DNA of 64,000 bases from Ziziphus jujuba. Its lineage: Eukaryota; Streptophyta; Magnoliopsida; Rosales; Rhamnaceae. The stretch is taken from positions 27,442,001 to 27,506,000 of the forward strand of contig NC_083382.1 in assembly GCF_031755915.1 (NCBI RefSeq). Reading direction: 5' to 3'. The notes under the pieces are model-generated. The model was not told the DNA's origin, searched no databases, and saw only the letters and a program-made list of their open reading frames with translations. Shown one piece after another: positions 37,872-48,757 of this stretch; positions within the stretch are counted from its first letter, which is position 1, and every line of letters begins with the position of its first letter. A program made the position numbers and the translations under genes.

Positions 37872-38177
37872 TTAACCAGAGATTTCAATGGTCTTGATGT
37901 CAGGCTTTTTGACATCCTCTTTAGGAATAGCCACAGTCAAAAAACCATTCTCCATGGCAACGTAAATCTAATCCAATTTGGCATTCTCTGGAAGCCTAAA
38001 CCTACTCAAAAACCTCCCACTGCTATGCTTAACCCGATGCCAAGTATTGTTCTTGTGCTTCACCTTCACTTCTTTTTTTCTTGAGCCCTAGAACATTGGC
38101 CTTGAACACATGGAGGTCTCCTTCCAATCGATTCGCTGTCAAACACAAAGTTTTCTCTGGAGAACTCAGAGAAATTT
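37872..38177 (-). pseudogene. Class I small heat-shock protein pseudogene, unit A
   Basis: The minus strand encodes most of an alpha-crystallin domain: [13 protein letters not shown], then in another frame [18 protein letters not shown], a TAG stop, then [20 protein letters not shown] and the end KTIEISG. These match plant class I sHSPs (..[56 protein letters not shown]). Known function of intact relatives: ATP-independent cytosolic holdase chaperones. Here about 25 codons are missing after LKKK, the frame is broken, a stop replaces the Gln after LD, and a TRIM LTR interrupts the 5' part at 38177. It is not functional. Confidence 0.88.
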
Positions 38178-39800
38178 GTAACAGTTTAGACCACCCACAT
38201 GAGATATTGTCTACTTTGGGCCCTGCCCGCACAGTTTTAAAAAGCCTCTCAAGGGAAAGGTATCCACACCCTCTTATAAGGTATGCTTCGTTCCCCTTTC
38301 CAACTGATGTGGGATGTAACATCCCACATCGGTTGGAGAGGGGCACGAAGCGGTCTTTATAAGGCTGTGGATACCTCTCCCTTCAGAACGCGTTTTGACA
38401 AAACCTTGAGGCCAGGGGGGAGAGAAGGTGTGAACCCTGGGCCAAAGAGGACAATATCCTGATGCGGGTGGTCTGGGCTGTTACACTAATCATCTCAGTG
38501 AGTGACCCTATCTACTATACAATATAATATCACAGTAATACAGTAGATATATAATAAATAATTGGAAATAATAGTTTCTCTCAAAATCCTTACAATTCTC
38601 TCAGTTGGAAAAGTTCCCCTTTTAAAACCTTTTCACAAAACCCCTTATTCGTATTTCCCGAAAACCAAGACATCAGATAAATACCAGAACAGTAATAATT
38701 ATATTTTTAGTTCCAATACAGCTTTAAAACATTTTATTTTTAAAACACTGTCCTGAAAATCATTTGATGCACCCACTATATACCAGTGGCGCCAACAGTA
38801 CCCAGCGTCCCAAGGTACCGCCAGACAGGAGGTTATAGAGAGAAACCGGCATACGGTCGCGTGACGTCCCACTGCGCCGCTGCTAACCTGGTGTCCCGGC
38901 CAAAGGGGGGTGGCCACCCTCTCCGATGGCATCCACAGGACACCCTCATAATATCACCTGCGCGCTACTCACACCCACCTGCGCGCTAATCATATCCGTG
39001 TGCACAATATCCATATCACATATACCATATCACATAATCAGAACACCAGTACATGCACGGTGCATCTAAAAATCGTAAAATCCACAATTTAAATTATAAA
39101 ACAATTTCACATTTTTCATAAACATAGCGGGCATAATCCATTTGCTTGAACCGGGAAATTCCCCACAATTTCTTTGTAATCAATGCCATAAATCCCATGA
39201 TTTTCAAATCCACCAACTCCCAAATCCATCAATTCAAATATCCACATTTTTTCCAAGCATAAATAATTTCTCGAAATATCATAATCAAATCCCATAATAT
39301 TTTATGGGCATATTTTATAAAAATTGAAATCACCAACATAACCAAATATTTTCCTTGAAATATTTGAAAATCAAATCGTGCCCAATTTACCATTAAAACC
39401 ACACCAATTTCAAAATCCTCAAAACCATAAAATAATTTCACATGGCATCAAAATGCACATTTTCTTAAATCCAATAAATTCATAAATAATTCCACAATAA
39501 ATTGAATAAATATTTGGCACATAGAAATTAAATTCCAAATATTTAAATCACACATAATATATTCACCAATTAAATTTCCCAAAATTAAATTGAAGGTGGG
39601 TCACTCACCTGGACCACTGTAACAGCCCAGACCACCCGCATCAGGATATTGTCCTCTTTGGCCCAGGGTTCACACCCTCTCTCCCCCCTGGCCTCAAGGT
39701 TTTGTCAAAACGCGCCCTGAAGGGAGAGGTATCCACAGCCTTATAAAGACCGCTTCGTGCCCCTCTCCAACCGATGTGGGATGTTACATGGGATCTCACA
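38177..39800 (-). mobile_element. Solo TRIM LTR in sHSP relic, split by composite element (unit A)
   Basis: A single TRIM LTR, TGTAACAGTTTAGACCACC...GATCTCACA, lies inside the sHSP relic. Its 38177-38314 part is separated from its last bases (39794-39800) by the insertion at 38315-39788. The flanking host repeat AAATTTG marks the insertion. Unit C keeps the uninterrupted site (GGGAAATTTGTAGAAATTC, about 58538), so the LTR arrived after C split from the A/B ancestor. The same LTR is uninterrupted in unit B. Confidence 0.88.
38315..39788. mobile_element. Composite element: inverted TRIM LTRs around a gypsy-LTR segment, TSD TGGGA
   Basis: The 1474-bp insertion has two 171-bp ends in inverted orientation (38315-38485 and 39618-39788), both TRIM-LTR-like and differing from each other at only three positions. 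The outer termini are TGTAACATCCC and GGGATGTTACA. The 1132-bp interior (38486-39617) is an uninterrupted slice of a gypsy LTR, collinear with about 60452-61580. The target duplication TGGGA is present at 38310-38314 and 39789-39793. Unit B has the empty site: one TGGGA in GATGTGGGATCTCACA at 45460-45476. It carries no gene. It is neither a normal TRIM (ends inverted, no PBS or polypurine tract) nor a standard DNA transposon (TG..CA ends, 5-bp duplication). Confidence 0.88.
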
Positions 39801-40061
39801 AATTTGCATAAATTCATGTGCAAGAAGAAGGAAATTGGGAAATTTGTAGTACTGGATGAATATAAAGAAAAGCAACGGAAAAAATAAAATTCAATTAAAA
39901 ATTGAATCTTGCAATTTGGAGCAACAAAAATTAGGAATCTTTACAAAATGTGGTATCAATAATTCTCCAGCGATCTAGAGTTGTTCTTCAGCTCTTTGGG
40001 GAGGGATTTAGGGCAGGATGTGTTTCCTTTGGGCTGAGGTTGAAGACGTGCGTGTTTCCTT

Positions 40062-40408
40062 TCTAGTGAAACTCACCATTTCACTAAATCTTGATGTTTT
40101 AACCGTGATGTTAAAGCCACGTTCCACAAGAAAGCGCCACCGCTTTCTCTGTATAAAAAAAAATTCTACGGTGCAGATGGTCCACATTATGTTGTGGTGT
40201 GGACGTTAATATTGACAACCATTTTTTAAAAAACCATTGTCAATACTCATTTTTATGTGTTAGTATTGATGACGGTTAAAAAATAGTCGTCAATACTAAG
40301 ATCTGCATGATAAAAATGTATGAATATCCACACCATAGATGGACTCATATATATATATATATATTCTTGCTTTATGATTTAATTGGAAAAATAAATGAAA
40401 ATCTCATT
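40062..40408. mobile_element. Hairpin-rich non-autonomous insertion (unit A)
   Basis: A block of about 347 bp is present in A and B (45738 to about 46090) and absent from unit C, where 'tgtttcctt' runs straight into 'aatttctcatgcctctc' (about 58750-58775). It is dense in short inverted repeats: AGTGAAA/TTTCACT, GAAAGCG/CGCTTTC, GTCCACA/TGTGGAC, and 'attgacaacc' against 'ggttgtcaat'-type pairs with 'tattgatgacggtt', resembling subterminal repeats of plant CACTA-type elements. Its exact ends and any target duplication are unclear. It ends near a (TA)n run. Confidence 0.5.
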
Positions 40409-40409
40409 A

Positions 40410-41118
40410 ATTTATCATGCCTCTCAATAGGCTCGTACATTGATGTGAGAGAATGGAGAGCCAACCTAAGCTTTAAACTAATATATAGACAAGTCCTTTC
40501 CCATTTATTAAGTTTTTGATAAGGGTAGGTGTCTGTCGATTTTGGTCGGTTTTTAATGCCTATATAAAATTGATCGATCAGGTAGTTGTAGGGTTGGAAC
40601 TCATTTTTCACTTTCTAAAACCAATCGATTGGTTGTGTTCAGTTGTCAGTTGATTTTCGATTTTGACCTACAGATGATCATGAACTTGTTATTTTCATCG
40701 TCCTCCTCGTCTACTATATACACTTCCCGCAACTTTAATTTTGATCTTTCTTATGAAAGACCAAAGAGTTTTGAAAGTCTACATGAGGATAAGGAAGGGA
40801 AAGTGAATGGAGGAAGAATCTACTTAGTGTACTTAAAAAGAGATCAATTTTATATATTTTTTTAAGAATCTCCATACATAACATATGGTTGTGGGGTTTT
40901 TATGTTGTGTTTTGTATTCTTTACTTTGAAAAAGTCATCATCATCATAAAAGATAACTAATATGATATTGGACTTAAAGAGAGACCAATAGTATCCTTTA
41001 CCTATCTCCTACTAATGTCCAGCTTCATTTTTCTTTCTAATTAACTATTTATATATTTTTACTTTTTATCTTTATGTTTCCTCTCCTTTTCTCTGTGTTT
41101 GCTTAGTCTTGTTGAAGG
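40410..41118. other. Unassigned low-copy block (unit A)
   Basis: Present in all three units (46090-46798 in B, 58770-59465 in C). It contains 'cgattttggtcggttttt'-type repeats and an ORF on the plus strand (40629-40865, 78 codons, with SSSSS and NFNFDLSYERPKSF). The ORF is kept nearly identical in B, but in C it is shifted and altered, so conservation reflects recent duplication. No product recognised. Confidence 0.45.
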
Positions 41119-41123
41119 GAAAT

Positions 41124-41556
41124 TGTGAAGTCTAACATCGGTTGGAAAAGGGAACGAAACACTCCATATAAGTGGGTGTGGATACCTTTTCCTTGCGAGG
41201 CCTTCCCATGAGGGAAAGTAAAACCGTGCGGGCCGGGCCCAAAGCGGACAATATCGTGATTGGGCCTGGGATGCCCATACCAGTGGGACTGGTAGGTAGG
41301 GGTTGGAAGAGGATTCCCCCTAACCATTGCGAGGCCTTCCCATGAGAGAGCATAAAACCGTACGGGCTGGGCCCAAAGCGGAAAATATCGTGACTGGGCT
41401 TGGGATGCCTGTGCCAATGGGACTGGTAGGTAGGGGTTGGAAGAGGATTCCCCCTAACCATTGCGAGGCCTTTTAAAACCTTGAGGGTTGGGTTGTAAGA
41501 GGATTCTCCAGGCCCAAAAAGGACAATATCGCATGCGGGTGGTCTGGGCTGTCACA
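41124..41556 (+). mobile_element. TRIM solo LTR with internal tandem repeat, TSD GAAAT (unit A)
   Basis: It runs from TGTGAAGTCTAACATCGG to GGGCTGTCACA. GAAAT is duplicated at 41119-41123 and 41557-41561. Unit C keeps the empty site (GGGAAATGGAAATTGATAAA, about 59458). Inside the LTR a 134-bp unit is tandemly doubled (41201-41334 and 41335 to about 41468), each with 'aatatcgtga', 'gggactggtaggtagg' and 'ccattgcgagg' blocks. There is no PBS or second LTR. Confidence 0.9.
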
Positions 41557-42858
41557 GAAATAGAAATTAATAAATTTCACGCGTTCTTATCTTTCTCAAT
41601 TTTCATCAAATATTGTTCTCAGGTCAAAGTTATACCTCATTCTGTGGCAGAGATTTTAAAGTTTTGTTAAGAGGCCAATGGATATCAAGCCATGGATTGG
41701 CACATGATGAAAGCCAAAACATTTTAGTTAAATTGGGATTGAAATTTTCGATATAATTGGGAGTGATTTGAAGAGCATCATTGTTAATAGGCTTTATGAT
41801 AACAAAAGCGAAATGGTAAAATGATAAACAGGTCCATTTTGGAGAGTAGCATTGTTACAGCAATTTATTGTGGTTAAAAACTTAGTGGTTAATGCTTTTT
41901 TTTTTTTTCCTAGAATAAAAATAACTTTTTGTTAATGTGAGTCTAATGTTAAAAAAAAAAAAACAATTATGAAAATGTTTTAAAATTGCATGATTGCTCT
42001 AATAATGAAGTGAATAATGCATATATAGATTTTATTTCTTATTAATTTCATATTATTCTGAATATCTGAGTTTGATCTTCTTGTTTTGGATTTTTCCAAT
42101 TATATATTTCACAATTCCTGCTCTCCAAAATGGACCTGTTTGAGGACCCCCCTACAAATGGTTTCGTTGACTTTTATAAATTAGGCCATTGACTTAGGGG
42201 TCAATACTTCATCCATAACATAAGGCAAACAGAAGACGAGGACATGACCATTCTTTCATTTTCAAGATTTAATCAAAAACCAAATGATAACTAGAAAATC
42301 ACCGTTTTGAGTTTTGACAATACAAACCAGCTTTTTAACCATGTATATCTTCTTCAACTTTTGACTGTTTCTTAATGTGATAAGTGAACTGAGTAGGGGG
42401 GAAAAAAATTGACGAGAATAAGTGATATATAACATATTATAATCCCACGAAAGAATAAAATAAAAGAATAAAATAAAAGAGGCATGTGGAACTTTATTGC
42501 ATACAAGTTAATTACTGCAAATACAATTCTTATGTATTAATCACAAATAAAGCATTCTTATAAGGACCCCCTCTTTGTCTCTCACACACATTATACATAT
42601 ATAAACCTTTCAGAGTTTTATGCATAGAAACAAATCCAAAAGACTTTTTTTTTCGTTTTTTTTTTTTTATATTGGAGACAGGGAATTCAAACTCGAATTA
42701 TTGTCCCAATAATATATTACTGACTTTATTCTTAATTAAAAAAACAAATACCTGCTGCTGAAACTAGTCACCAAGAAATAACTGAAAGAAACAATCACAT
42801 ATATGGTAGCTAGCTAGCGAGAAGCAGGGGAAGTTTTTGGAAAATAGTCAGTTAGGCT

Positions 42859-43483
42859 CTACGTACTTCCTGGTGGTCTATGGCATTTGCGGTTGTATGG
42901 ACTGCAAATTGTCGTTGGTGGTGGTGGGCTGTAGCAACTTCTCGTTTTGTTTATCGAACAATATACTAGTGGCGCTAATGATCCATTCACAGCTCCTTTT
43001 GCTGCAACAATTAGCAGACATATATATGTATATATTCATATGTTTGTGTTGGAGTAGAGAATTATATTATATATGTAATTCGGGTCAAAAATTAAACAAT
43101 AACAATATTAACCTCTGATTTTTTTTTTCCTCCTGAAAATTATATCAAACCCCAAAAGAAAGACCAATCAAAATTGATAGATTATATATGTAGTGATCGT
43201 GTATATTGAAATTGATTCATATGGGACTTTTAAACGGGGAAATGGGTGTATTGTAAGTGATAGATGATGGTGTTAGGTGCATATAAATCACAAGCACTGT
43301 TAGTCTGTTACACATGCATATAACATATATACATGGAATATAATATACATATATATATATATATATATGTATTAAGCAAAATGGTACTAATTTAGTTCTC
43401 TCACCTATTAGTTGTCGAGCATAAACGGAAGGAAAAGAAGGAATGGAAGCTAAGAGAATGCAGAGAATGAGAAAAGCCTTCAT
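42859..43483 (-). CDS. Small secreted cysteine-containing peptide (copy B), two exons
   Basis: Exon 1 is 43405-43483 (79 bp), the intron 43002-43404 (403 bp, GTGAG to TTGCAG), and exon 2 42859-43001 (143 bp). The encoded 73-aa precursor is identical to copy A: signal peptide 1-23, then a mature part with four cysteines and the SPYNRKC motif. Intron and flanks differ from A by a few bases. A TATAAATA (43524-43531) lies 41 bp upstream of the ATG. Function unknown; secretion is inferred from the signal peptide. Identical proteins in A and B may reflect recency of duplication as much as selection. Confidence 0.72.
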
Positions 43484-45026
43484 TTTGGAAAAATTGGTGC
43501 TCAACTTATTCCCTTTTCTCTTTTATTTATAGTATGTATAGAGGCAAGTGGGTGGGCGAAATGTTATTGTTGGAATTTATTTATATAAGCAAGTGGGTAA
43601 TGTTATGGTTAGAATTTATTTATATAAAAGTGACATGCAGATTTTTTGAAGTCAAGATTATAATATATTTTAAACTAAAAGGAGGAAAATTTCACGTAGG
43701 TCTAATTGAATCAAAAGACTTGGAAGTGTATTCAGTGCCTTTTCCATTGGACTGAGCCTACGAATAGAATAATGACATGTAGATTGGTTAAGAATAATTT
43801 TCATCTAAAAAAAATTAACAAAGAATAATCCAAGTGTATTCGCACGTTTGGCCTGTTATAAAACCACGGAGAGTCCATTACATGTCTAATGTTCAAATCT
43901 TAACATGAGTTAAAATTATGAAAGTGTTTTAAAATTGCATCGTTGATCTAGTAATGAAGGGATAATGCATATTTAGAATTTATTTCTTATTAATTTCATA
44001 TTATTCTGAATATTTGATTTCGATCTTTTTGCTTTAGATTTTTCCCAATTATACATTTCATAAGTCCTACTCTCCAAAATGGACCTGTTTGAGGACAACC
44101 CCACCTTAAATTGTATAAATAATTAGGCCATAGACTTGGGGGTCATGCTAAAAAGAAGATGTGGACATGACCATTCTTTCTAATCTACATATAACGCGCC
44201 TAAAATCCAATGCCCGCATATAACACCCTTTAATGACACGTGCTTTTTTTTTTTTCTTTAATTTGTTACTTGTTTTCATCCTTTTGCCCAAATTCCCTGG
44301 ATTCCCCTCTTCTTCTTTTTTTTTTTTTTCTTTATACTCTTAAATTCCAACTTCAACATTTCAAAAAAGAAATTCTAACTTTAAAATTTTGTATCTTAAT
44401 TGGAATAAACAAAAAAAAAAAAAAAAGAAAAAAATTTAACATAGAATCAACATAATTTATGAAACTAATAGACAATCATTTTTCATTACTAGTTAAAAAA
44501 AAAAAAAAAGGGCAAGTTTTTTTTTTCTTTGGCTTGCTTGCTAACAAGGGCATGTCGATTTGATGTTTAGAAATTCTGCTAATCTATATCAGACCTTAAC
44601 TTCACATCACCAAAAACGCCATTTGTTCTAGGGCCCACAAAAAAAAATTAAAATAAAAAGAAGAGCAGAGACTCCAAAGGACGTCAAAAATTGAACAATA
44701 GAAAAAATTATCTTATTTGCACTCTGAAAGAGACATAGGATCCATTTGGTATAACTGAGAAAAGTAGAGCTTTATATGATACACTTTTTTTTAAAAAGAG
44801 TTTTTATTAAAAAGCTAATAAGCGTTTAGTTGTAAATAAAAAACATGCATTAAATGTTCATTGAGTTTCCATGTACGTTAAAAAAAAAAGAGCTTTTCTA
44901 GAGAAACAAAAAAAAAAAATTGAGACTCCAAAGGACCTCAGAAATTGAATGATAGCAAAAATTATCTTATTTGCACTCCAGATAGAGACATATACAAACA
45001 CTCTCAGCTAATCAAAGCGAACAGGT

Positions 45027-45331
45027 TTAACCAGAGATTTCAATGGTCTTGATGTCAGGCTTTTTGACATCCTCTTTAGGAATATCCACAGTCAAAAAAC
45101 CATTCTCCATGGCAGCGTAAATCTAATCCAATTTGGCATTCTCTGGAAGCCTAAACCTACTCAAAAACCCCCCACTGCTATGCTTAACCCGATGCCAAGT
45201 ATCGTTCTTGTGCTTCACCTTCACTTCTTTTTTTCTTGAGCCCTAGAACATTGGCCTTGAACACATGGAGGTCTCCTTCCAATCGATTTGCTGTCAAACA
45301 CAAAGTTTTCTCTGGAGAACTCAGAGAAATT
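45027..45331 (-). pseudogene. Class I small heat-shock protein pseudogene, unit B
   Basis: Near-identical to the unit A relic, with the same lost central segment, the same TAG after KLD and the same frame break after LKKK, so these lesions predate the A/B duplication. The alpha-crystallin C-terminal block ([19 protein letters not shown]) is readable. A solo TRIM LTR follows at 45332. Confidence 0.88.
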
Positions 45332-45476
45332 TGTAACAGTTTAGACCACCCACATGAGATATTGTCTACTTTGGGCCCTGCCCGCACAGTTTTAAAAAGC
45401 CTCTCAAGGGAAAGGTATCCACACCCTCTTATAAGGTATGCTTCGTTCCCCTTTCCAACTGATGTGGGATCTCACA
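45332..45476 (-). mobile_element. Solo TRIM LTR in sHSP relic (unit B), intact
   Basis: A 145-bp LTR, TGTAACAGTTTAGACC to GATCTCACA, flanked by the host repeat AAATTTG. It is the uninterrupted counterpart of the split LTR in unit A and provides the empty site for the composite element. Confidence 0.9.
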
Positions 45477-46803
45477 AATTTGCATAAATTCATGTGCAAG
45501 AAGAAGGAAATTGGGAAATTTGTAGTACTGGATGAATATAAAGAAAAGCAACGGAAAAAATAAAATTCAATTAAAAATTGAATCTTGCAATTTGGAGCAA
45601 CAAAAATTAGGAATCTTTACAAAATGTGGTATCAATAATTCTCCAGTGATCTAGAGCTGTTCTTCAGCTCTTTGGGGAGGGATTTAGGGCAGGATGTGTT
45701 TCCTTTGGGCTGAGGTTGAAGACTTGCGTGTTTCCTTTCTAGTGAAACTCACCATTTCACTAAATCTTGATGTTTTAACTGTGATGTTAAAGCCACGTTC
45801 CACAAGAAAGCGCCACCGCTTTCTCTGTATAAAAAAAAATTCTACGGTGCAGATGGTCCACATTATGTTGTGGTGTGGACGTTAATATTGACAACCGTTT
45901 TTTAAAAAACCATTGTCAATACTCATTTTTATGTGTTAGTATTGATGACGGTTAAAAAATAGTCGTCAATACTAAGATCTGCATGATAAAAATGTATGAA
46001 TATCCACACCATAGATGGACTCATATATATATATATATATATATTCTTGCTTTATGATTTAATTGGAAAAATAAATGAAAATCTCATTAATTTATCATGC
46101 CTCTCAATAGGCTTGTACATTGATGTGAGAGAATGGAGAGCCAACCTAAGCTTTAAACTAATATATAGACAAGTCCTTTCCCATTTATTAAGTTTTTGAT
46201 AAGGGTAGGTGTCTGTCGATTTTGGTCGGTTTTTAATGCCTATATAAAATTGATCGATCAGGTAGTTGTAGGGTTGGAACTCATTTTTCACTTTCTAAAA
46301 CCAATCGATTGGTTGTGTTCAGTTGTCAGTTGATTTTCGATTTTGACCTACAGATGATCATGAACTTGTTATTTTCATCGTCCTCCTCGTCTACTATATA
46401 CACTTCCCACAACTTTAATTTTGATCTTTCTTATGAAAGACCAAAGAGTTTTGAAAGTCTACATGAGGATAAGGAAGGGAAAGTGAATGGAGGAAGAATC
46501 TACTTAGTGTACTTAAAAAGAGATCAATTTTATATATTTTTTTAAGAATCTCCATACATAACATATGGTTGTGGGATTTTTATGTTGTGTTTTGTATTCT
46601 TTACTTTGAAAAAGTCATCATCATTATAAAAGATAACTAATATGATATTGGACTTAAAGAGAGACCAATAGTATCCTTTACCTATCTCCTACTAATGTCC
46701 AACTTCATTTTTCTTTCTAATTAACTATTTATATATTTTTACTTTTTATCTTTATGTTTCCTCTCCTTTTCTCTGTGTTTGCTTAGTCTTGTTGAAGGGA
46801 AAT

Positions 46804-47316
46804 TGTGAAGTCCCACATCGGTTGGAAAAGGGAACGAAACACTCCATATAAGTGGGTGTGGATACCTTTTCCTTGCGAGGCCTACCCATGAGGGAAAGTA
46901 AAACCGTGCGGGCCGGGCCCAAAGCGGACAATATCGTGATTGGGCCTGGGATGCCCATACCAGTGGGACTGGTAGGTAGGGGTTGGAAGAGGATTCCCCC
47001 TAACCATTGCGAGGCCTTCCCATGAGAGAGCATAAAACCGTACGGGCTGGGCCCAAAGCGGAAAATATCGTGACTGGGCTTGGGATGCCTGTGCCAATGG
47101 GACTGGTAGGTAGGGGTTGGAAGAGGATGGGCCCAAAGCCGAAAATATCGTGACTGGGCTTGGGATGCTTGTGCCAATGGAACTGGTAGGTAGGGGTTGG
47201 AAGAGAATTCCCCCTAACCATTGCGAGGCCTTTTAAAACCTTGAGGGCTGGGTTGTAAGAGGATTCTCCAGGCCCAAAGAGGACAATATCGCATGCGGGT
47301 GGTCTGGGCTGTCACA
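46804..47316 (+). mobile_element. TRIM solo LTR with expanded internal repeat (unit B)
   Basis: The same insertion as in unit A (GAAAT duplicated at 46799-46803 and 47317-47321), but 513 bp instead of 433. An extra 80-bp tandem segment (from GGGCCCAAAGC through GGTTGGAAGAGGAT, near 47048-47207) has been added. The difference shows ongoing slippage or unequal exchange since the A/B duplication. Confidence 0.9.
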
Positions 47317-48307
47317 GAAATAGAAATTAATAAATTTCACGCGTTCTTATCTTTCTCAATTTTCATCAAATATTGTTCTCAGGCCAAAGTTATACCTCAT
47401 TTTGTGGCAGAGATTTTAAAGTTTTGTTAAGAGGCCAATGGATATCAAGCCATGGATTGGCACATGATGAAAGCCAAAACATTTTAGTTAAATTGGGATT
47501 GAAATTTTCGATATAATTGGGAGTGATTTGAAGAGCATCATTGTTAATAGGCTTTATGATAACAAAAGTGAAATGGTAAAATGATAAACAGGTCCATTTT
47601 GGAGAGTAGCATTGTTACAGCAATTTATTGTGGTTAAAAACTTAGTGGTTAATGCTTTTTTTTTTTTCCTAGAATAAAAATAACTTTTTGTTAATGTGAG
47701 TCTAATGTTAAAAAAAAAAAACAATTATGAAAATGTTTTAAAATTGCATGATTGCTCTAATAATGAAGTGAATAATGCATATATAGATTTTATTTCTTAT
47801 TAATTTCATATTATTCTGAATATCTAAGTTTGATCTTCTTGTTTTGGATTTTTCCAATTATATATTTCACAATTCCTGCTCTCCAAAATGGACCTGTTTG
47901 AGGACCCCCCTACAAATGGTTTCGTTGACTTTTATAAATTAGGCCATTGACTTAGGGGTCAATACTTCATCCATAACATAAGGCAAACAGAAGACGAGGA
48001 CATGACCATTCTTTCATTTTCAAGATTTAATCAAAAACCAAATGATAACTAGAAAATCACCCTTTTGAGTTTTGACAATAGAAAGCAACTTTTTAACCTT
48101 GCATAGCTTCTTCAACTTTTGACTGTTTCTTAATGTGATAAGTGAATTGAGTAGGGAAAAAAAAATTTTTGACGAGAATAAGTGATATGTAACATATTAT
48201 AATCCCATGAAAGAATAAAATAAAAGTCTCTCACAAAATAAATAAATAAATAAAAAGAATAAACTAAAAGAGGCATGTGGAATTTTATTGCATACAAGTT
48301 AATTACA

Positions 48308-48425
48308 AGAAGACGTTTGTGGTAGCTCAGTTGGTACGAGCACCACCACCTACGCTTACTACGCTGGGTTCGAGTCTATCGGGGGGAAGGGGTGCCTGGG
48401 GGCATGTAATTAGTCAAAAAAAAAA
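48308..48425 (+). mobile_element. tRNA-derived SINE, TSD AAGTTAATTACA
   Basis: A tRNA-like head has box A TGGTAGCTCAGTTGG and box B GGGTTCGAGTC, followed by a short body and a poly-A tail (A13). The perfect 12-bp duplication AAGTTAATTACA lies at 48296-48307 and 48426-48437. Units A and B read CAAGTTAATTACTGCAAATAC at the corresponding place (34589 and 42505), the empty site. It is shorter and less degraded than the SINE at 14814-15025. The head cannot be a working tRNA gene: the stem pairing and 3' end are wrong. Confidence 0.92.
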
Positions 48426-48757
48426 AAGTTAATTACAGCAATACGATTCTTATGTATTAATCACAAATAAAGCATTTTTATAAGGATTCTCTCTCACACA
48501 CATTATATGTACATATATAACCCTTCAGTTTTATGCATGGAAACAAATCCAAAAAACTTTTTTTTTTAATCGAAAATGAAAAATTCAAACTCGAATCATT
48601 ATCCTAAGAATATATTTCTGATTTTATTCTTAATAAGAAAACAAATACTCCTGCTGAAACTAGTCACAAAGAAATAACTAATAAAAGAAACAAATACGTA
48701 TATGGTAGCTAGCTAGCTAGAGGCAGGGGCAGTTTTTGGATAGTAGTTAGTCAGGCT

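Larger units (their letters stand above)
34047..41857. repeat. Segmental tandem triplication, unit A
   Basis: First of three head-to-tail units, each beginning CAATTTATTGTGGTTAAAAAC (34047, about 41858 and 47620). Content in order: downstream flank, peptide gene (34946-35572), second flank with a diverged exon (36745-36863), sHSP pseudogene (37872-38177) with a solo TRIM LTR and an inserted composite element (38315-39788), a hairpin-rich insert (about 40062-40408), an unassigned block (40410-41118), and a TRIM LTR (41124-41556). A and B differ at only about one base per hundred over kilobases, by eye. Confidence 0.92.
41858..47619. repeat. Segmental tandem triplication, unit B
   Basis: Head-to-tail copy of unit A, nearly identical. 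Differences: about 760 bp (36267-37028 of A) is deleted at about 44180, removing the diverged exon; the 1474-bp composite element is absent (empty site at 45460-45476); and the TRIM has one additional 80-bp repeat. The B/C junction (47615-47620) has the same sequence as A/B, GCATTGTTACAGCAATTTATTG, as expected from unequal crossing-over or repeated tandem duplication. Confidence 0.92.

Noticed and set aside
38177..39800. Interpretation of the 38.3-39.8 kb block as an ordinary TRIM with a long interior
   Set aside because: The two ends are inverted, not direct, and there is no primer-binding site or polypurine tract inside them; the interior is gypsy LTR sequence.
40018..40209. 63-codon ORF also present in unit B
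   Set aside because: It spans the junction of the hairpin-rich insertion; identity with unit B is due to duplication and it is absent in C.
48308..48380. Possible tRNA gene (box A and box B present)
   Set aside because: The acceptor stem does not pair, the body runs on to a poly-A tail and a 12-bp target duplication surrounds it, so it is a SINE head.
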